From positions 124,001-188,000 of the forward strand of contig NZ_VDMA02000008.1 of assembly GCF_006334915.2 (NCBI RefSeq): 64,000 nt of DNA, given 5' to 3'. Origin of the DNA: Microbispora catharanthi (GTDB taxonomy: Bacteria > Actinomycetota > Actinomycetes > Streptosporangiales > Streptosporangiaceae). The notes beneath the pieces were generated by a model. That model ran no database searches. It had not been told where the DNA came from and saw only the letters and a program-made list of their open reading frames with translations. Position 1 is the stretch's first letter, and every line of letters starts with the position of its first letter. The position numbers were made by a program, and so were the translations under genes. Of this stretch, positions 21,554 to 30,871 are shown piece by piece.

Positions 21554-22483
21554 TCAGGCGTTCAGCGTCAGCCAGCGCTCGGCGTCCAGCGCCGCCGCAC
21601 ATCCGGTCCCGGCGGCCGTGATCGCCTGACGATAGGTGTGGTCGACGACGTCCCCGGCCGCGAACACCCCGTCGATGTTCGTCCGCGTCGACGGCGCATC
21701 GACCTCGATGTACCCCTGGTCGTCCAGGTCGACCTGGCCCTTGAGCAGGTCGGTGCGCGGCTCGTGCCCGATCGCGATGAACAGGCCGCCCACCGGCAGG
21801 TCGGACTCCTCGCCGGTCTTGACGTTGCGCACCCGCACGCCGGAGATCCGCTCCTCGCCGAGCACGTCGGCGATCTCGCTGTCCCAGACGAAGCGGATCT
21901 TCTCGTTCGCGAACGCCCGGTCCTGCATGATCTTGCTGGCGCGCAGCGAGTCGCGGCGGTGGATCACCGTCACCGTCTTCGCGAACCGGGTCAGGAAGAT
22001 CGCCTCCTCCATCGCCGTGTCGCCGCCGCCGACCACCACGATGTCCTGGTCGCGGAAGAAGAACCCGTCACAGGTGGCGCACCACGACACGCCCCGCCCC
22101 GACAGCCGCTTCTCGTTCTCCAGCCCGAGCTCGCGGTAGCGCGACCCGGTGGCCAGGATCACGGCCTTGGCGTAGTAGGTGTCGGTGTAGGTCTTGACGA
22201 CCTTCGGGTTCGCCTCGAGGTCGACCTCGACCACGTCGTCGGCCACCAGTTCGGCGCCGAACCGCTCGGCCTGCTTGCGGAAGTTGTCCATGAGGTCCGG
22301 GCCCATGATGCCGTCGGGGAACCCGGGGAAGTTCTCCACATCGGTCGTGTTCATCAACGCCCCGCCGGCGGTGACCGACCCCTCGAAGACGAGCGGCTTG
22401 AGGTCCGCGCGCGCGGTGTAGACGGCGGCCGTGTAGCCGGCCGGCCCCGACCCGATGATGATCACGTTACGAACGTCGCTCAA
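21554..22483 (-). CDS. trxB: Thioredoxin reductase
   Basis: An NADPH- and FAD-dependent thioredoxin reductase (309 aa). FAD motif [20 protein letters not shown] is at the N-terminus. The redox pair is WCATCDG, the NADPH motif is [13 protein letters not shown], and the C-terminal FAD motif is [14 protein letters not shown]. The start is TTG ([13 protein letters not shown]), supported by the fit to the family N-terminus. A perfect SigR-type promoter ends 43 bp upstream. Confidence 0.96.
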   Translation of the reverse strand: MSDVRNVIIIGSGPAGYTAAVYTARADLKPLVFEGSVTAGGALMNTTDVENFPGFPDGIMGPDLMDNFRKQAERFGAELVADDVVEVDLEANPKVVKTYTDTYYAKAVILATGSRYRELGLENEKRLSGRGVSWCATCDGFFFRDQDIVVVGGGDTAMEEAIFLTRFAKTVTVIHRRDSLRASKIMQDRAFANEKIRFVWDSEIADVLGEERISGVRVRNVKTGEESDLPVGGLFIAIGHEPRTDLLKGQVDLDDQGYIEVDAPSTRTNIDGVFAAGDVVDHTYRQAITAAGTGCAAALDAERWLTLNA

Positions 22484-22525
22484 CGGACCCGCCTTCTTCG
22501 CTCCCGGTTGATGTGCAGTGCCGTC

Positions 22526-22552
22526 AACAGATCCTAGGCCCCGGTCATTCCC
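22526..22552 (-). promoter_or_regulatory. SigR-type promoter of trxB
   Basis: On the minus strand, GGGAAT (22547-22552), exactly 18 bp, then GTT (22526-22528), the SigR consensus. Expected transcription start is near 22,519, about 36 nt before trxB. Confidence 0.78.
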
Positions 22553-22572
22553 GTACCGGTCCCGCGATACGG

Positions 22573-22603
22573 CGAAGCCCCCCGGAGGTCGCGGGGGGCT
22601 TCG
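22573..22603 (-). terminator. Terminator after anti-sigma gene
   Basis: A perfect 12-bp stem (22573-22584 with 22592-22603) with a 7-nt loop. It separates the sigM/anti-sigma transcript from the SigR-driven trxB. Confidence 0.75.
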
Positions 22604-22635
22604 TCACTGCTGATGGTACGGCTCGCGCCGCGTGG

Positions 22636-23625
22636 TCACTTCCAGGAGGCCAGAACCTCGGGCCGCAGCTTGTGGCACTCCGAGTCCACCACGACCACCC
22701 GGACGGCGTTGCTGCTCTTGTCCTCCCAGAACGCCATGATCGTGGCCTCGTTGCCGTTGTAGAGGGCCTTGTCGACGCCGATCGGCGTGCGGTCGAGCTG
22801 GTTCGAGAACCGCTTGACGCAGGTGTCGAGATCCTCGTCGTCGTTGGTGCCCGAGCCGGGCGCCACGCCGAAGTACCCCAGCAGCGGCCCGCGCAGCTCC
22901 CGGCTGGTGTAGTTGTAGCCGCTGGCGTACGTCGAGTAGGTCCGCGTCTGGACCTTGGCCGGGCTCTGGCCGGGATCGCCTTGGCTCACCACCTGCTGGG
23001 ACGGCGAGTCGCCGAACGAGAGCAGGCCGGTGGCGACACCGCCGCTCCCGATCACGACGGCCGCCGCCGCGGCGACCGCGGCCGGCAGCGCCCACGTGCG
23101 CCGCCTGGACGCCTTACGGCCCGCCGTACGCGTTCCGGATCGGCGCCTGGCCGGCACGATCGTCCCGTCGTCGGCGACGACGCCCAGCGGAGCCGCAGTC
23201 GCGGCCACCGGCGCCGGCTCGCGCTCCGGCTCCGCGTGCGTCTCCACAGCGGTTTCCGCGGTGGTTCCCACCGGGGTCGCGACCGAAGGCTCAACCGTCT
23301 CCCACGGAACGCTGTCCCATGGAGCGTCGTCCCACGGGGCGATCTCCTGTGGAGCGCTGTCCCATGGGGCGTCCCGTAGGACGCGGTCCCAGTCCGGAGC
23401 CTCGGCGGCCAGCGCCTGGTCGATGCGCCTGGCGACGCCCAGAGGCATCGCCGGCACCGGCATCGCCGCCAGGACCTCGCGAACCGCGGCCAGGTCGGCG
23501 AGGCTCTCCCCGCAGGGGTCGCAGACCGCGAGATGCTCGCGGACCCGCCGGGCCGTCGTGTCGTCTAGGAGACCCTCCGCCAGCTCGGCGAGAACCTCCA
23601 GGTCGTAGTGCGTGTCACCCGTCAC
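22636..23625 (-). CDS. Zinc-finger anti-sigma factor (partner of SigM)
   Basis: A 329-aa protein predicted to sequester the adjacent ECF sigma factor. The N-terminal ZAS-type zinc finger reads REHLAVCDPCG (H-x3-C-x2-C). A Pro/Trp-rich linker with repeated APWD-like units follows (about 105-140). One transmembrane segment lies at about 180-208, then an extracytoplasmic C-terminal domain with two Cys. The GTG start overlaps the sigM stop by 11 bp, the usual sigma/anti-sigma coupling. The frame is open 25 codons upstream, but that overlaps sigM. Confidence 0.85.
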   Translation of the reverse strand: MTGDTHYDLEVLAELAEGLLDDTTARRVREHLAVCDPCGESLADLAAVREVLAAMPVPAMPLGVARRIDQALAAEAPDWDRVLRDAPWDSAPQEIAPWDDAPWDSVPWETVEPSVATPVGTTAETAVETHAEPEREPAPVAATAAPLGVVADDGTIVPARRRSGTRTAGRKASRRRTWALPAAVAAAAAVVIGSGGVATGLLSFGDSPSQQVVSQGDPGQSPAKVQTRTYSTYASGYNYTSRELRGPLLGYFGVAPGSGTNDDEDLDTCVKRFSNQLDRTPIGVDKALYNGNEATIMAFWEDKSSNAVRVVVVDSECHKLRPEVLASWK

Positions 23626-24256
23626 GAAGTTCTGCTCCCTTCCCGGATGAGACGCGAGTGAGGTCAGATCGGTTCCGCAGATGCGAAAGAATCGGGGCAA
23701 GTTTGGCGCGGCCTCGTGCGCAGCGGCTCTTCACGGTGCCCGGCGGGACGCCCAGCACCGCCGCCGCGTCGTCCACCGCGTACCCCATCATGTCGACCAG
23801 CACGAGGGCCGCCCTCTGGTCGGGCGGCAGCAGCTTGAGCGCCGCCGTGACCTCCAGGGAGACCTCGCGCTCGCCCGCCTGGTCGGTGGCCGGGACCTCA
23901 CGCTCCACGGCCTCGATGAGCTCGTCGTCGGCCACCGGGCGCACCGATTTGCGGCGCATGCGGTCGAGGCAGGCGTTCACCACGATGCGGTGGAGCCACG
24001 TCGTGACCGCCGCCTCGCCGCGGAAGCTGCCCGCCTTCCGGTACGCCGAGACGAACGCGTCCTGGACCGCGTCGGCGGCCTCGTCGGGATCGCCGAGCGT
24101 ACGCAGGGCGACCGCCCACATCCGGTCGCGGTGCCTCCTGACGATCTCGCTGAACGCGTGAGGGTCGCCGCCGAGGTGGCGGGCCAGCAGATCGGCATCG
24201 GACATCGCGCGTCGCGCGTGCTCAGCCGTCGGGGGATTGTCTGGTGGGGAATTCAC
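23615..24256 (-). CDS. sigM: ECF RNA polymerase sigma factor SigM
   Basis: An ECF sigma factor (213 aa). Region 2 is AFSEIVRRHRDRMWAVALRT through GDPDEAADAVQDAFVSAYR. Region 4 is LKLLPPDQRAALVLVDMMGY with the HTH AAAVLGVPPGTVKSRCARGR. The name follows gene order, since sigM occupies this place between trxB and murJ in Streptomyces and mycobacteria. The GTG start lies 9 bp after the pseudokinase gene. An ATG at codon 18 (MSDADLLARH) is an alternative. Confidence 0.9.
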   Translation of the reverse strand: MNSPPDNPPTAEHARRAMSDADLLARHLGGDPHAFSEIVRRHRDRMWAVALRTLGDPDEAADAVQDAFVSAYRKAGSFRGEAAVTTWLHRIVVNACLDRMRRKSVRPVADDELIEAVEREVPATDQAGEREVSLEVTAALKLLPPDQRAALVLVDMMGYAVDDAAAVLGVPPGTVKSRCARGRAKLAPILSHLRNRSDLTRVSSGKGAELRDG

Positions 24257-24265
24257 AAGTCCCTG

Positions 24266-25789
24266 CTATGCCGATCCGGGGGAATGCACCGTTACGTCGT
24301 AGATAGTGCCACGATACTGCCCGTTGTAGGGGGGAAGCCTGGTGAACCAGATCAAAACGTACTGACCTGTAGTGGCCTTTTCCGGGGTGAGCGTCACCGA
24401 ACCCGACGCGCCCTTCTTTTCCGCCACCGTCTTGAGCGAGGACAGCTCCGCCGCGTCGCCCACCTTGAGCTGCACGGTCGTGCCGCCAGCGTTGCCCAGG
24501 GAAACGACCACGTCGGCGACGGGGACCGGCTTGCCCATGTCGAGGAGGAGCCCGACGCCGTCCTTGAGCCGTCCCAGGTCGGCGGTGCTGTAGCTGTCGG
24601 TGTGCCAGTCGGTGGACGGCTTGCCGTCGATGGCGAGCGGGGCGATCTCCGGCTTCTCCGCGCGGTCGGTACCGAGGGGATCGAACCCGGTCGCGCTCAC
24701 CGGCTTGACGGTGACCGGCTTGCGGGAGGGAGAGGGAGACGCAGCGGAATCCGACTGGGCCACGCCCCTCGGGGTGTTGCCGAGGTTCTTGCCCACGGTC
24801 CAGGCGCCCACGCCGACGGCCGCCATCACGAGCAGGACGATGACGGTCAGCAGGACCTTGCTCGCGGCGCCGGTCTGCGGGCGCGGCGGCGGAGGAGGAG
24901 GGACCATCGTCATCTGGTGCGCCAGATGAGACGGCATGCGGGGCGGCATGGTGGACATGCCGAATCCGTCCGGCGCCTCGCTGCGCAGGTTCAGCGCGGG
25001 CGGCGCGGTGGTGACCGGCGCCGGCGCGGGGCGGGGCACCTCGGCGAGCGCCTCGGCCACGTCGGCCGGGGTGGCCAGCGGCGGCTGCCCCCGCCGCGAC
25101 TCCTGCAGCAGCGCGCGGCAGGTGATGGCGTCCAGGTAGCCGGGGACTCCGGCGGTGACCTGCCGGGGCGTGCAGATCTTGCCGTCGTCCAGGGGCGCGG
25201 CGGGCAGCCCGCAGTCGGAGTCGCCGGGCCAGTGGCCGGTCAGCGCCGCGTAGAGCAGGCGGCCCAGCCCCTCGGCGTCCTCCCGGGCGGGCTCCTCGCT
25301 GCTCAGGTCGAGGATCGCGGCGTCGACGGCGAGGCCGAGGAGCTTGACCGTGCCGCCGCTCGTCCAGACCAGGCGGCCGGGGGTCAGGTGCAGGTGGGTG
25401 AGCCCGGCCGCGTGCGCGTGCGCCAGGGCCTCGGCGGCCTCGGCGACCAGGGCCGCGCCCCGCTCGGGCTCGACGGGCCCGCTCTCCAGCAGGTCGAGGA
25501 GCGAGTCTCCGCTGACCCACTCGCTTACGACGTACGCCGTGCCGTCCTCGTCGGCCGCGTCGAAGACCTGGGTGAGGCGGGGGTCGGTCAGGCGGCTCGC
25601 CAGGCGGGCGGCGGTGACCACCTCCTCGACCCGGGGAAAGTCGGGCGCGAACGTGTGGACCGCGACCGGGCGGGCGAGGATCTCGTCCAGAGCCTTCCAC
25701 AGGGTCGCGCCGCCGGATTCGTGGACCCTGTCCTCCAGGCGGAACCGATCCGCCAGCCGGGTCCCCGGTTCGACCGTGGACATGCTCAT
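24266..25789 (-). CDS. Membrane pseudokinase with C-terminal extracellular domain
   Basis: This 507-aa protein has an N-terminal kinase-like fold (about 10-285) that lacks catalytic residues. HLHLTPGRLVW replaces the HRDLKPEN loop and VKLLGLAV replaces DFG. A linker with six consecutive prolines precedes one transmembrane segment, LLTVIVLLVMAAVGVGAW. The exported C-terminal domain (about 395-507) looks like a galactose-binding/discoidin fold. In M. tuberculosis the MviN protein (Rv3910) carries such a pseudokinase as a fused C-terminal region; here it is separate from murJ. The ATG start (MSMSTVEPG) is by homology; no strong ribosome site is seen. Confidence 0.8.
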   Translation of the reverse strand: MSMSTVEPGTRLADRFRLEDRVHESGGATLWKALDEILARPVAVHTFAPDFPRVEEVVTAARLASRLTDPRLTQVFDAADEDGTAYVVSEWVSGDSLLDLLESGPVEPERGAALVAEAAEALAHAHAAGLTHLHLTPGRLVWTSGGTVKLLGLAVDAAILDLSSEEPAREDAEGLGRLLYAALTGHWPGDSDCGLPAAPLDDGKICTPRQVTAGVPGYLDAITCRALLQESRRGQPPLATPADVAEALAEVPRPAPAPVTTAPPALNLRSEAPDGFGMSTMPPRMPSHLAHQMTMVPPPPPPRPQTGAASKVLLTVIVLLVMAAVGVGAWTVGKNLGNTPRGVAQSDSAASPSPSRKPVTVKPVSATGFDPLGTDRAEKPEIAPLAIDGKPSTDWHTDSYSTADLGRLKDGVGLLLDMGKPVPVADVVVSLGNAGGTTVQLKVGDAAELSSLKTVAEKKGASGSVTLTPEKATTGQYVLIWFTRLPPYNGQYRGTIYDVTVHSPGSA

Positions 25790-26207
25790 GCGGCCGCCCC
25801 GCTCCGCGGCCCGTCGGCATGCATCAGCCGATGCCGGGTGGTTCCGCCCACGCCTTCCCGCTTCCGCTCGCCGGTCCGAAACTCCAGATCCCGCCCCTAA
25901 GACCTCCTGCCTGCCGTGGTCGCCGAGCGGAGCACCGCCGGGTCGGCGAGACCCCGGAGACGAGCATCCGCGGGGCCGGAACAGGCCCGCGCGGCGCCGC
26001 CGCCGCAGGTCCTCCTCCGCCTCGCGGTCGCCCGCCCGGCCGAAATCCATCGGTAGGGCAAGTTCTGCGGGACGTTCCCTGGGTGTGTCTCAACACTCCC
26101 TGGCGCACCATGCTAGTGCCGTGCCGCTTGTGCCCGCCTTCCCGATCGAAGACGTCCGAATCGGACTTTCGGGTTACCTTCCAGTTGCCGGTTGTTCTTG
26201 AGGACTC
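25790..26207 (-). other. murJ-pseudokinase spacer
   Basis: This 418-bp stretch has no gene I can support. The pseudokinase frame stays open over much of it (to 26,050), but the translated residues are Arg/Pro-rich shadow sequence. It may carry a promoter for the pseudokinase-sigM-anti-sigma unit; I could not define one. Confidence 0.5.
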
Positions 26208-27806
26208 TTACCGTCCTACCCGGCTTGCGACAAGTCCAATGATGGAACGGACCTCGGGCACCCGCAGCCGGTGCGCGGCCAGCATGTACAACAGCAGCCC
26301 GGCGCCGCCGCCCACCACGAGCACCACGGCCGAGGTGACCGGGGTGATCGAGGTGACCTCCCTGGCCAGCCACAGGACCGCCAGCGCCAGCGCGGCGGCG
26401 GGGATCGCCGCCGCGTACATCCGGCCCAGGCCGGCGGTGATCTCCCGGCCGCCGAGCCCGCCGATCTTACGGCTCGCCAGCACCCACGCGACCCCGGTCA
26501 GCGCGACGTACGTGATCAGGTAGGCGAACGCCAGTCCGATGACGATGTACCGGTCGGGGAGCGTGAAGTAGGCGACCAGGCTGAGCGACGCGTTGATGAC
26601 CACGTTCACCGCGGCCATGATCGCGGGGGTGCGGGTGTCGCCGAAGCTGTAGAAGATCCGCAGCAGGAGCTGGAAGATCGAGAACGGTACGAGTGCGACG
26701 CCGAACACCTGCAGGACATGGCCGATGTAGATCGCGTTGGCCGTCGTCATGTGGCCCCACGAGAAGATCAGCGTGGTGACCGCCGGGCCGAGCACCATCA
26801 GCAGCAGCCCCGCCGGGACGATGACGGAGGAGACCAGCCGCACCCCGGAGGAGAACTCCCCGCGGGCCGTGGCGAAGTCCCCGTCCGCGACGAGTCTGCT
26901 CATCCTGGGCAGCATCGCCGTGATCACCGACACCGCGATGATCCCGTACGGGAGCTGGAAGAGCTGGAACGCGTACGCCCACGCGCTGTTGCCGGCACCC
27001 GGCGCCCGGTCGCCCGCGCCGGTGGCGAGCTTGGTGGTGACCCAGAACCCGATCTGGTTGATGCCGACGAAGGCGAACGTCCACACGGCGGTCCTGGCCG
27101 CCTCCCCGAGTCCGGTGTTGCGCACTCCGAACCGCGGGCGGAACCGGAACCCGACCCGGTGCAGCGCGACGATCAGGACCAGCGCCTGGGCCACGATGCC
27201 GGCGGTGGTGCCGAGCCCGAGCAGCATGAGGTCGCGCTCGCTCACCTTGGCGATGTCGGACGTCCCGACGGCGTAGTAGGCGGCCAGGACTCCCATGACC
27301 ACGATGTTGTTGAGCACCGGCGCCCACATGGGTGCGGCGAACCTGTCCCGCGTGTTGAGGATCGCCCCGGCCAGCGATCCGATCCCGAAGAACGCGATCT
27401 GCGGGAGCAGGAACCTGGCCAGTGTGGTGGCCACCGCCACCTTGTCGTCGGACCAGTTCGAGGCGGTGTAGAGCTCCATGATCGGCCGGGCCAGCAGCAC
27501 GCCGATCACCGCGACGGCCGTCAGGACCACCACGGCCAGCGTCATCAGCCGCTGCTCGAACGCCTGGCCTCCGTCGGGGTCCCGCTTCTGCGCCCGCACG
27601 ATCACCGGCACGACCACGGCGCTGAGGACGCCCTGGAGCAGCAGGTCGAGCAGGATGTAGGGGATCTGGTAGGCCGCGTTGTAGGCGTCGCCGAGGGCGA
27701 CGGTGCCGATGGCCGCGGCGAGCATCGCCGTGCGGACGAAGCCGGTGAGCCGCGAGACCATCGTCCCGGCCGCCATGATCGCGCTGGCCCGCAGCATCCT
27801 GCTCAT
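26208..27806 (-). CDS. murJ: Lipid II flippase MurJ
   Basis: A MATE/MOP-superfamily membrane protein (532 aa, about 14 transmembrane segments) that moves lipid II across the membrane for peptidoglycan synthesis. Typical N-terminal sequence is SAIMAAGTMVSRLTGFVRT with DAYNAAYQIPYILLDLL, and IFYSFGDTRTPAIMA later. The ATG at 27,806 follows AAGGA by 5 nt and was preferred over a GTG six codons upstream. The mycobacterial pseudokinase fusion is absent; the protein ends soon after the last membrane segment. Confidence 0.93.
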   Translation of the reverse strand: MSRMLRASAIMAAGTMVSRLTGFVRTAMLAAAIGTVALGDAYNAAYQIPYILLDLLLQGVLSAVVVPVIVRAQKRDPDGGQAFEQRLMTLAVVVLTAVAVIGVLLARPIMELYTASNWSDDKVAVATTLARFLLPQIAFFGIGSLAGAILNTRDRFAAPMWAPVLNNIVVMGVLAAYYAVGTSDIAKVSERDLMLLGLGTTAGIVAQALVLIVALHRVGFRFRPRFGVRNTGLGEAARTAVWTFAFVGINQIGFWVTTKLATGAGDRAPGAGNSAWAYAFQLFQLPYGIIAVSVITAMLPRMSRLVADGDFATARGEFSSGVRLVSSVIVPAGLLLMVLGPAVTTLIFSWGHMTTANAIYIGHVLQVFGVALVPFSIFQLLLRIFYSFGDTRTPAIMAAVNVVINASLSLVAYFTLPDRYIVIGLAFAYLITYVALTGVAWVLASRKIGGLGGREITAGLGRMYAAAIPAAALALAVLWLAREVTSITPVTSAVVLVVGGGAGLLLYMLAAHRLRVPEVRSIIGLVASRVGR

Positions 27807-27899
27807 GGTTGTCCTTCGGTTCACGGCGGCCGGAATCGGGTGGCCGCCTTCCTCCAGTGGTCCCAGACTTCAGGGTGGTCCAGATTACGGCGACCCAGA

Positions 27900-30146
27900 C
27901 TACGGCGACTGGGTGCGCTCGGCCGGGACGGCTCCCTGCCGGTCGCCGGGCGGGCCCTCCCCGTCGTTCGGCCCCTCGAACGGGAACGCCTTGCGCGACC
28001 TGCGGCGCAGGATGCGCATCACCACGGCGGCCAGCATGATGACAACGGCCGCCCCCACGATGACGAGGGCGATCCCGGTGTAGCCCGTCGCGCGCACCAC
28101 GACGCGGACCGCACTGCCGTACTTCTCATCACCGTCGGTCAGCAGCTGCACCACGATGCTCGCGTCGCCGCCCTCGTTGCGTACGATCACCGGCACGTTC
28201 ACGAGCTGGCTGCGGCCCGCGAGGATCTTGGTGGTGGGGGTCGTGTAGACGCCCGTGTCCCAGTCGATGGCCAGCCGGGCCTTGTTGCCCGAGGTGACCC
28301 GGATCTTGATCTCGATGTCCTTGTCCAGGTTGTTGGCCACGCTGACCGGGACCTGGCCGTTGCTTCCCGCGACCGCGCGCGGGGTGTCGAGCACGGACAC
28401 GTCGTCGATGCGCTCGTCGATCGCCTTCCGCACCTGCCCGGCGAAGGACAGCGCCCGCTTGCCGTCGCTCCGCCAGGAGGCGGAGGCAAGCCGGAGTATG
28501 GCCGTGTGGAAGACGTCCGTGTGCTCCTCGGTGACGGTGGCCACGGCGTCGGCCTTGCGCTCCAGCTTGCGTACGGTCGCGAGGTAGGAGCGGCTCAGTT
28601 CGGCCTGGCGGTCGTGCTCGGAGTACGTGATGTCGGCGCGCGGCACCCCGGCCCTGCCGTGCTTGATCGAGTCGAGCGAGGTCATGCGCAGCCAGGGGGC
28701 GCTGGAGGCGGCCTGCAGGAGGCTGGAGACGAACGCCGGGTCGGGGGTCCACAGGTGCGACTCGGGGGCCGCGATCACCGTGCGCGAGGCCCTCTTCGCC
28801 GTCGTGCCCTGCCCGGTCTGGCCCGTCTGTCCGAACTGGCCGTTCTGCTGGGTCTGCTGCTCGAAGGCGATCATCGCGGTCTCGGCGAGGAACCGCTGCC
28901 GCGCGAGCATCGCGGCGCCGGGGCCGGACACGTTCCCGCCGAGGACCTCGCTGAGCGTGGGGTCGGCCAGCAGCGCGGTGAGCGGGTTGTCCGCGACGGT
29001 GTCGAGCCTGGCCGCCGCGTCGGGAGTGGTCTGCGCGGACGGGGGAACGACCTGTCCGTTCTGCGTCGCGTCCTGTCCTGTGTTCTGCGCCGCGGCCCGC
29101 GGCGGCAGCGCGTCTCCCGACAGCAGCACGGACGTCACGCCCGACATCGCCAGTTCGTCCACCGCGTCGCGGTCGAGCTTTCCGCCGGCCGGCCAGGCGG
29201 TGGTGCCGTGGATCTCCCGGCCGAGCAGTTCGGTCGCGAGCGTCGCCCCGCGCTGGATGGACGCCGCGGCCTGCTTGTCGAGGCCGTGGTGGACCAGCGC
29301 GGCCACGTCCGGGTCGGCGTACGCCGTGGCGACGACGGTCTTGTCCGTCAGCGCGCTGCGCAGGCCGTTCAGCCACTGGCCCGCGGCCGGGTCGGCGTTC
29401 TTGCGCGTGCCGCGCACGCTCCTGGTGCCGGAGGACAGGACGCGGACGTCGTCCAGCAGGGCGGGGTCCACGAACCAGGTCACCCCGTCGCCGGTGTCCT
29501 GCGCCGTCTGGAGCAGCGACGCCAGGCGACCGGAGGTGAGCGAGGCGGACAGGTCGTCGTCCATGAACGTCGCGTCGTCGGCGCGGTGGGGCCGGTCCAC
29601 GATCGGCAGGGCCACGGCCAGCTTGACCTTGGGGATCTGCTCGCCCTTGGGGGCGTACGTCAGGAAGGTCCGCTCGATCCCGAGCCGCTGCCCGGTCGCG
29701 GCGTCGGTCACCTCGATCTCGAAGGGATAGACCCCGGGCCGGGGCATGCCCAGCTCCCCGGGGGTCACGGTGAACCGGAAGGGGAGCTTTCCCGACTGGT
29801 CGAGCGCCGTGGCCTGGACCCTGGTGTTCCAGTTGGTGGTGGCGTACCCCTGCTCCGACAGGTAGGCCGCCATCTCGGCGCGGGAGGCGAACGGCCTGTC
29901 CCGGGAGTAACGGACGGCGACCCGGACGGATGACCCCGCCGTGCCGGAGACGGTCCCCGAGACCGTGATGGGGGCGGTGGCGACGCGCACGACCTCCGGC
30001 GTGATCTCGCTGACGAGGAGCGGATCTGCCGGAGCCGCGGCCGCGACACGACCCGGAGGAGGCGCTGCGGCAGCCGTACCGGCCATGCCCGCGGGGGAGG
30101 CGAGCAGGGCGGTCAGCAATGTCAGCAGCGCGGCCTTACGGATCAT
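27900..30146 (-). CDS. Exported DUF6049 family protein
   Basis: A 748-aa envelope protein with a signal peptide (about 1-28) and a large extracellular part. One C-terminal transmembrane segment (GIALVIVGAAVVIMLAAVVM) and a basic cytoplasmic tail follow. The extracellular part carries a Gln/Gly/Thr-rich low-complexity insertion (about residues 430-450) and beta-rich C-terminal domains. The function is unknown. It is located between murJ and cca in many actinobacteria (SCO3895-like), which suggests an envelope role by context. It lies 93 bp upstream of murJ. Confidence 0.82.
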   Translation of the reverse strand: MIRKAALLTLLTALLASPAGMAGTAAAAPPPGRVAAAAPADPLLVSEITPEVVRVATAPITVSGTVSGTAGSSVRVAVRYSRDRPFASRAEMAAYLSEQGYATTNWNTRVQATALDQSGKLPFRFTVTPGELGMPRPGVYPFEIEVTDAATGQRLGIERTFLTYAPKGEQIPKVKLAVALPIVDRPHRADDATFMDDDLSASLTSGRLASLLQTAQDTGDGVTWFVDPALLDDVRVLSSGTRSVRGTRKNADPAAGQWLNGLRSALTDKTVVATAYADPDVAALVHHGLDKQAAASIQRGATLATELLGREIHGTTAWPAGGKLDRDAVDELAMSGVTSVLLSGDALPPRAAAQNTGQDATQNGQVVPPSAQTTPDAAARLDTVADNPLTALLADPTLSEVLGGNVSGPGAAMLARQRFLAETAMIAFEQQTQQNGQFGQTGQTGQGTTAKRASRTVIAAPESHLWTPDPAFVSSLLQAASSAPWLRMTSLDSIKHGRAGVPRADITYSEHDRQAELSRSYLATVRKLERKADAVATVTEEHTDVFHTAILRLASASWRSDGKRALSFAGQVRKAIDERIDDVSVLDTPRAVAGSNGQVPVSVANNLDKDIEIKIRVTSGNKARLAIDWDTGVYTTPTTKILAGRSQLVNVPVIVRNEGGDASIVVQLLTDGDEKYGSAVRVVVRATGYTGIALVIVGAAVVIMLAAVVMRILRRRSRKAFPFEGPNDGEGPPGDRQGAVPAERTQSP

Positions 30147-30192
30147 GTGCCGGCCGGCGGTGAGGTACGGCGCACGTCCAGAATGCTATTGG

Positions 30193-30729
30193 CTACGCGG
30201 TCCGCATAGGACTCACGAGGCTCGCGAGACCCCTTCTGTGGGTGGTGGTCAGATCGACGGGCTTGGCCGCCACCAGGTCGAACAGGTGGATGGCACGCAC
30301 TCGCAACGCGGTGCGGCGCTCGCCGGTCGCGGTGTGGACGACCTCGTCGGGATCGATGCGCTCCATCAGGCGCTGGTCCACCAGGACGGTCAGATCGTCG
30401 GGCAGCAGCAGCGGGCAGACCAGGCCGTGCGCGTAATCGGTCGCGGAGTTCACGGTGAAGGCGGACGCGGGGGTTACCCTGTGGGCGCGCAGGACGGCGC
30501 CCACCGCCGCCGGCCCGGGACAGGAGTTCACCGCGCTCACCACGGCCACCTCGTGTGTCCGCCCGCGCGCCGACACCTCGAACAGCGACACGCACAGGCA
30601 CGTCTCGGGAGTGACCCCCAGCACCTCGGGAAGCTCGTCCGAGCATGTCAACGGGCGCGGAAGACGTACGATCTCATGGTGGATCTGGTGGGCGAGGAGC
30701 CAGCGGTGAATCGCGAGAGCGTCTTTCAT
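30193..30729 (-). CDS. YbaK/EbsC-type aminoacyl-tRNA deacylase
   Basis: This 178-aa protein has the YbaK/ProX-type editing fold. Visible segments are HEIVRLPRPLTCSDELPEVL, EVAVVSAVNSCPGPAAV and DYAHGLVCPLLLPDDLTVLV. Family members hydrolyse mischarged tRNAs such as Cys-tRNAPro in trans. The ATG start has AAGGAG 8 nt upstream. It is divergent from cca, which also acts on tRNA, and 46 bp before DUF6049. Confidence 0.75.
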   Translation of the reverse strand: MKDALAIHRWLLAHQIHHEIVRLPRPLTCSDELPEVLGVTPETCLCVSLFEVSARGRTHEVAVVSAVNSCPGPAAVGAVLRAHRVTPASAFTVNSATDYAHGLVCPLLLPDDLTVLVDQRLMERIDPDEVVHTATGERRTALRVRAIHLFDLVAAKPVDLTTTHRRGLASLVSPMRTA

Positions 30730-30871
30730 CTCGTGTGCTCCTTGCGTCGTCCAGCGCCCCCGAACCGTCCGTGGCCTGGTGATCGCTAGGTGTGTCTCCC
30801 CTGGGTGACACCCGACCACCTGGGCCATCGGGGGAGAGTTTCTGTTCCGTGACCGAAGGACCTACCCAGCC

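Noticed and set aside
25790..26050. N-terminal extension of the pseudokinase
   Set aside because: The frame is open, but the residues are Arg/Gly/Pro-rich shadow sequence. The kinase-like fold begins right after the downstream ATG.
26271..29933. A 1,220-codon plus-strand frame opposite murJ and DUF6049
   Set aside because: Antisense shadow: low-complexity Arg/Gly/Asp/His-rich translation, overlapping two well-supported genes.
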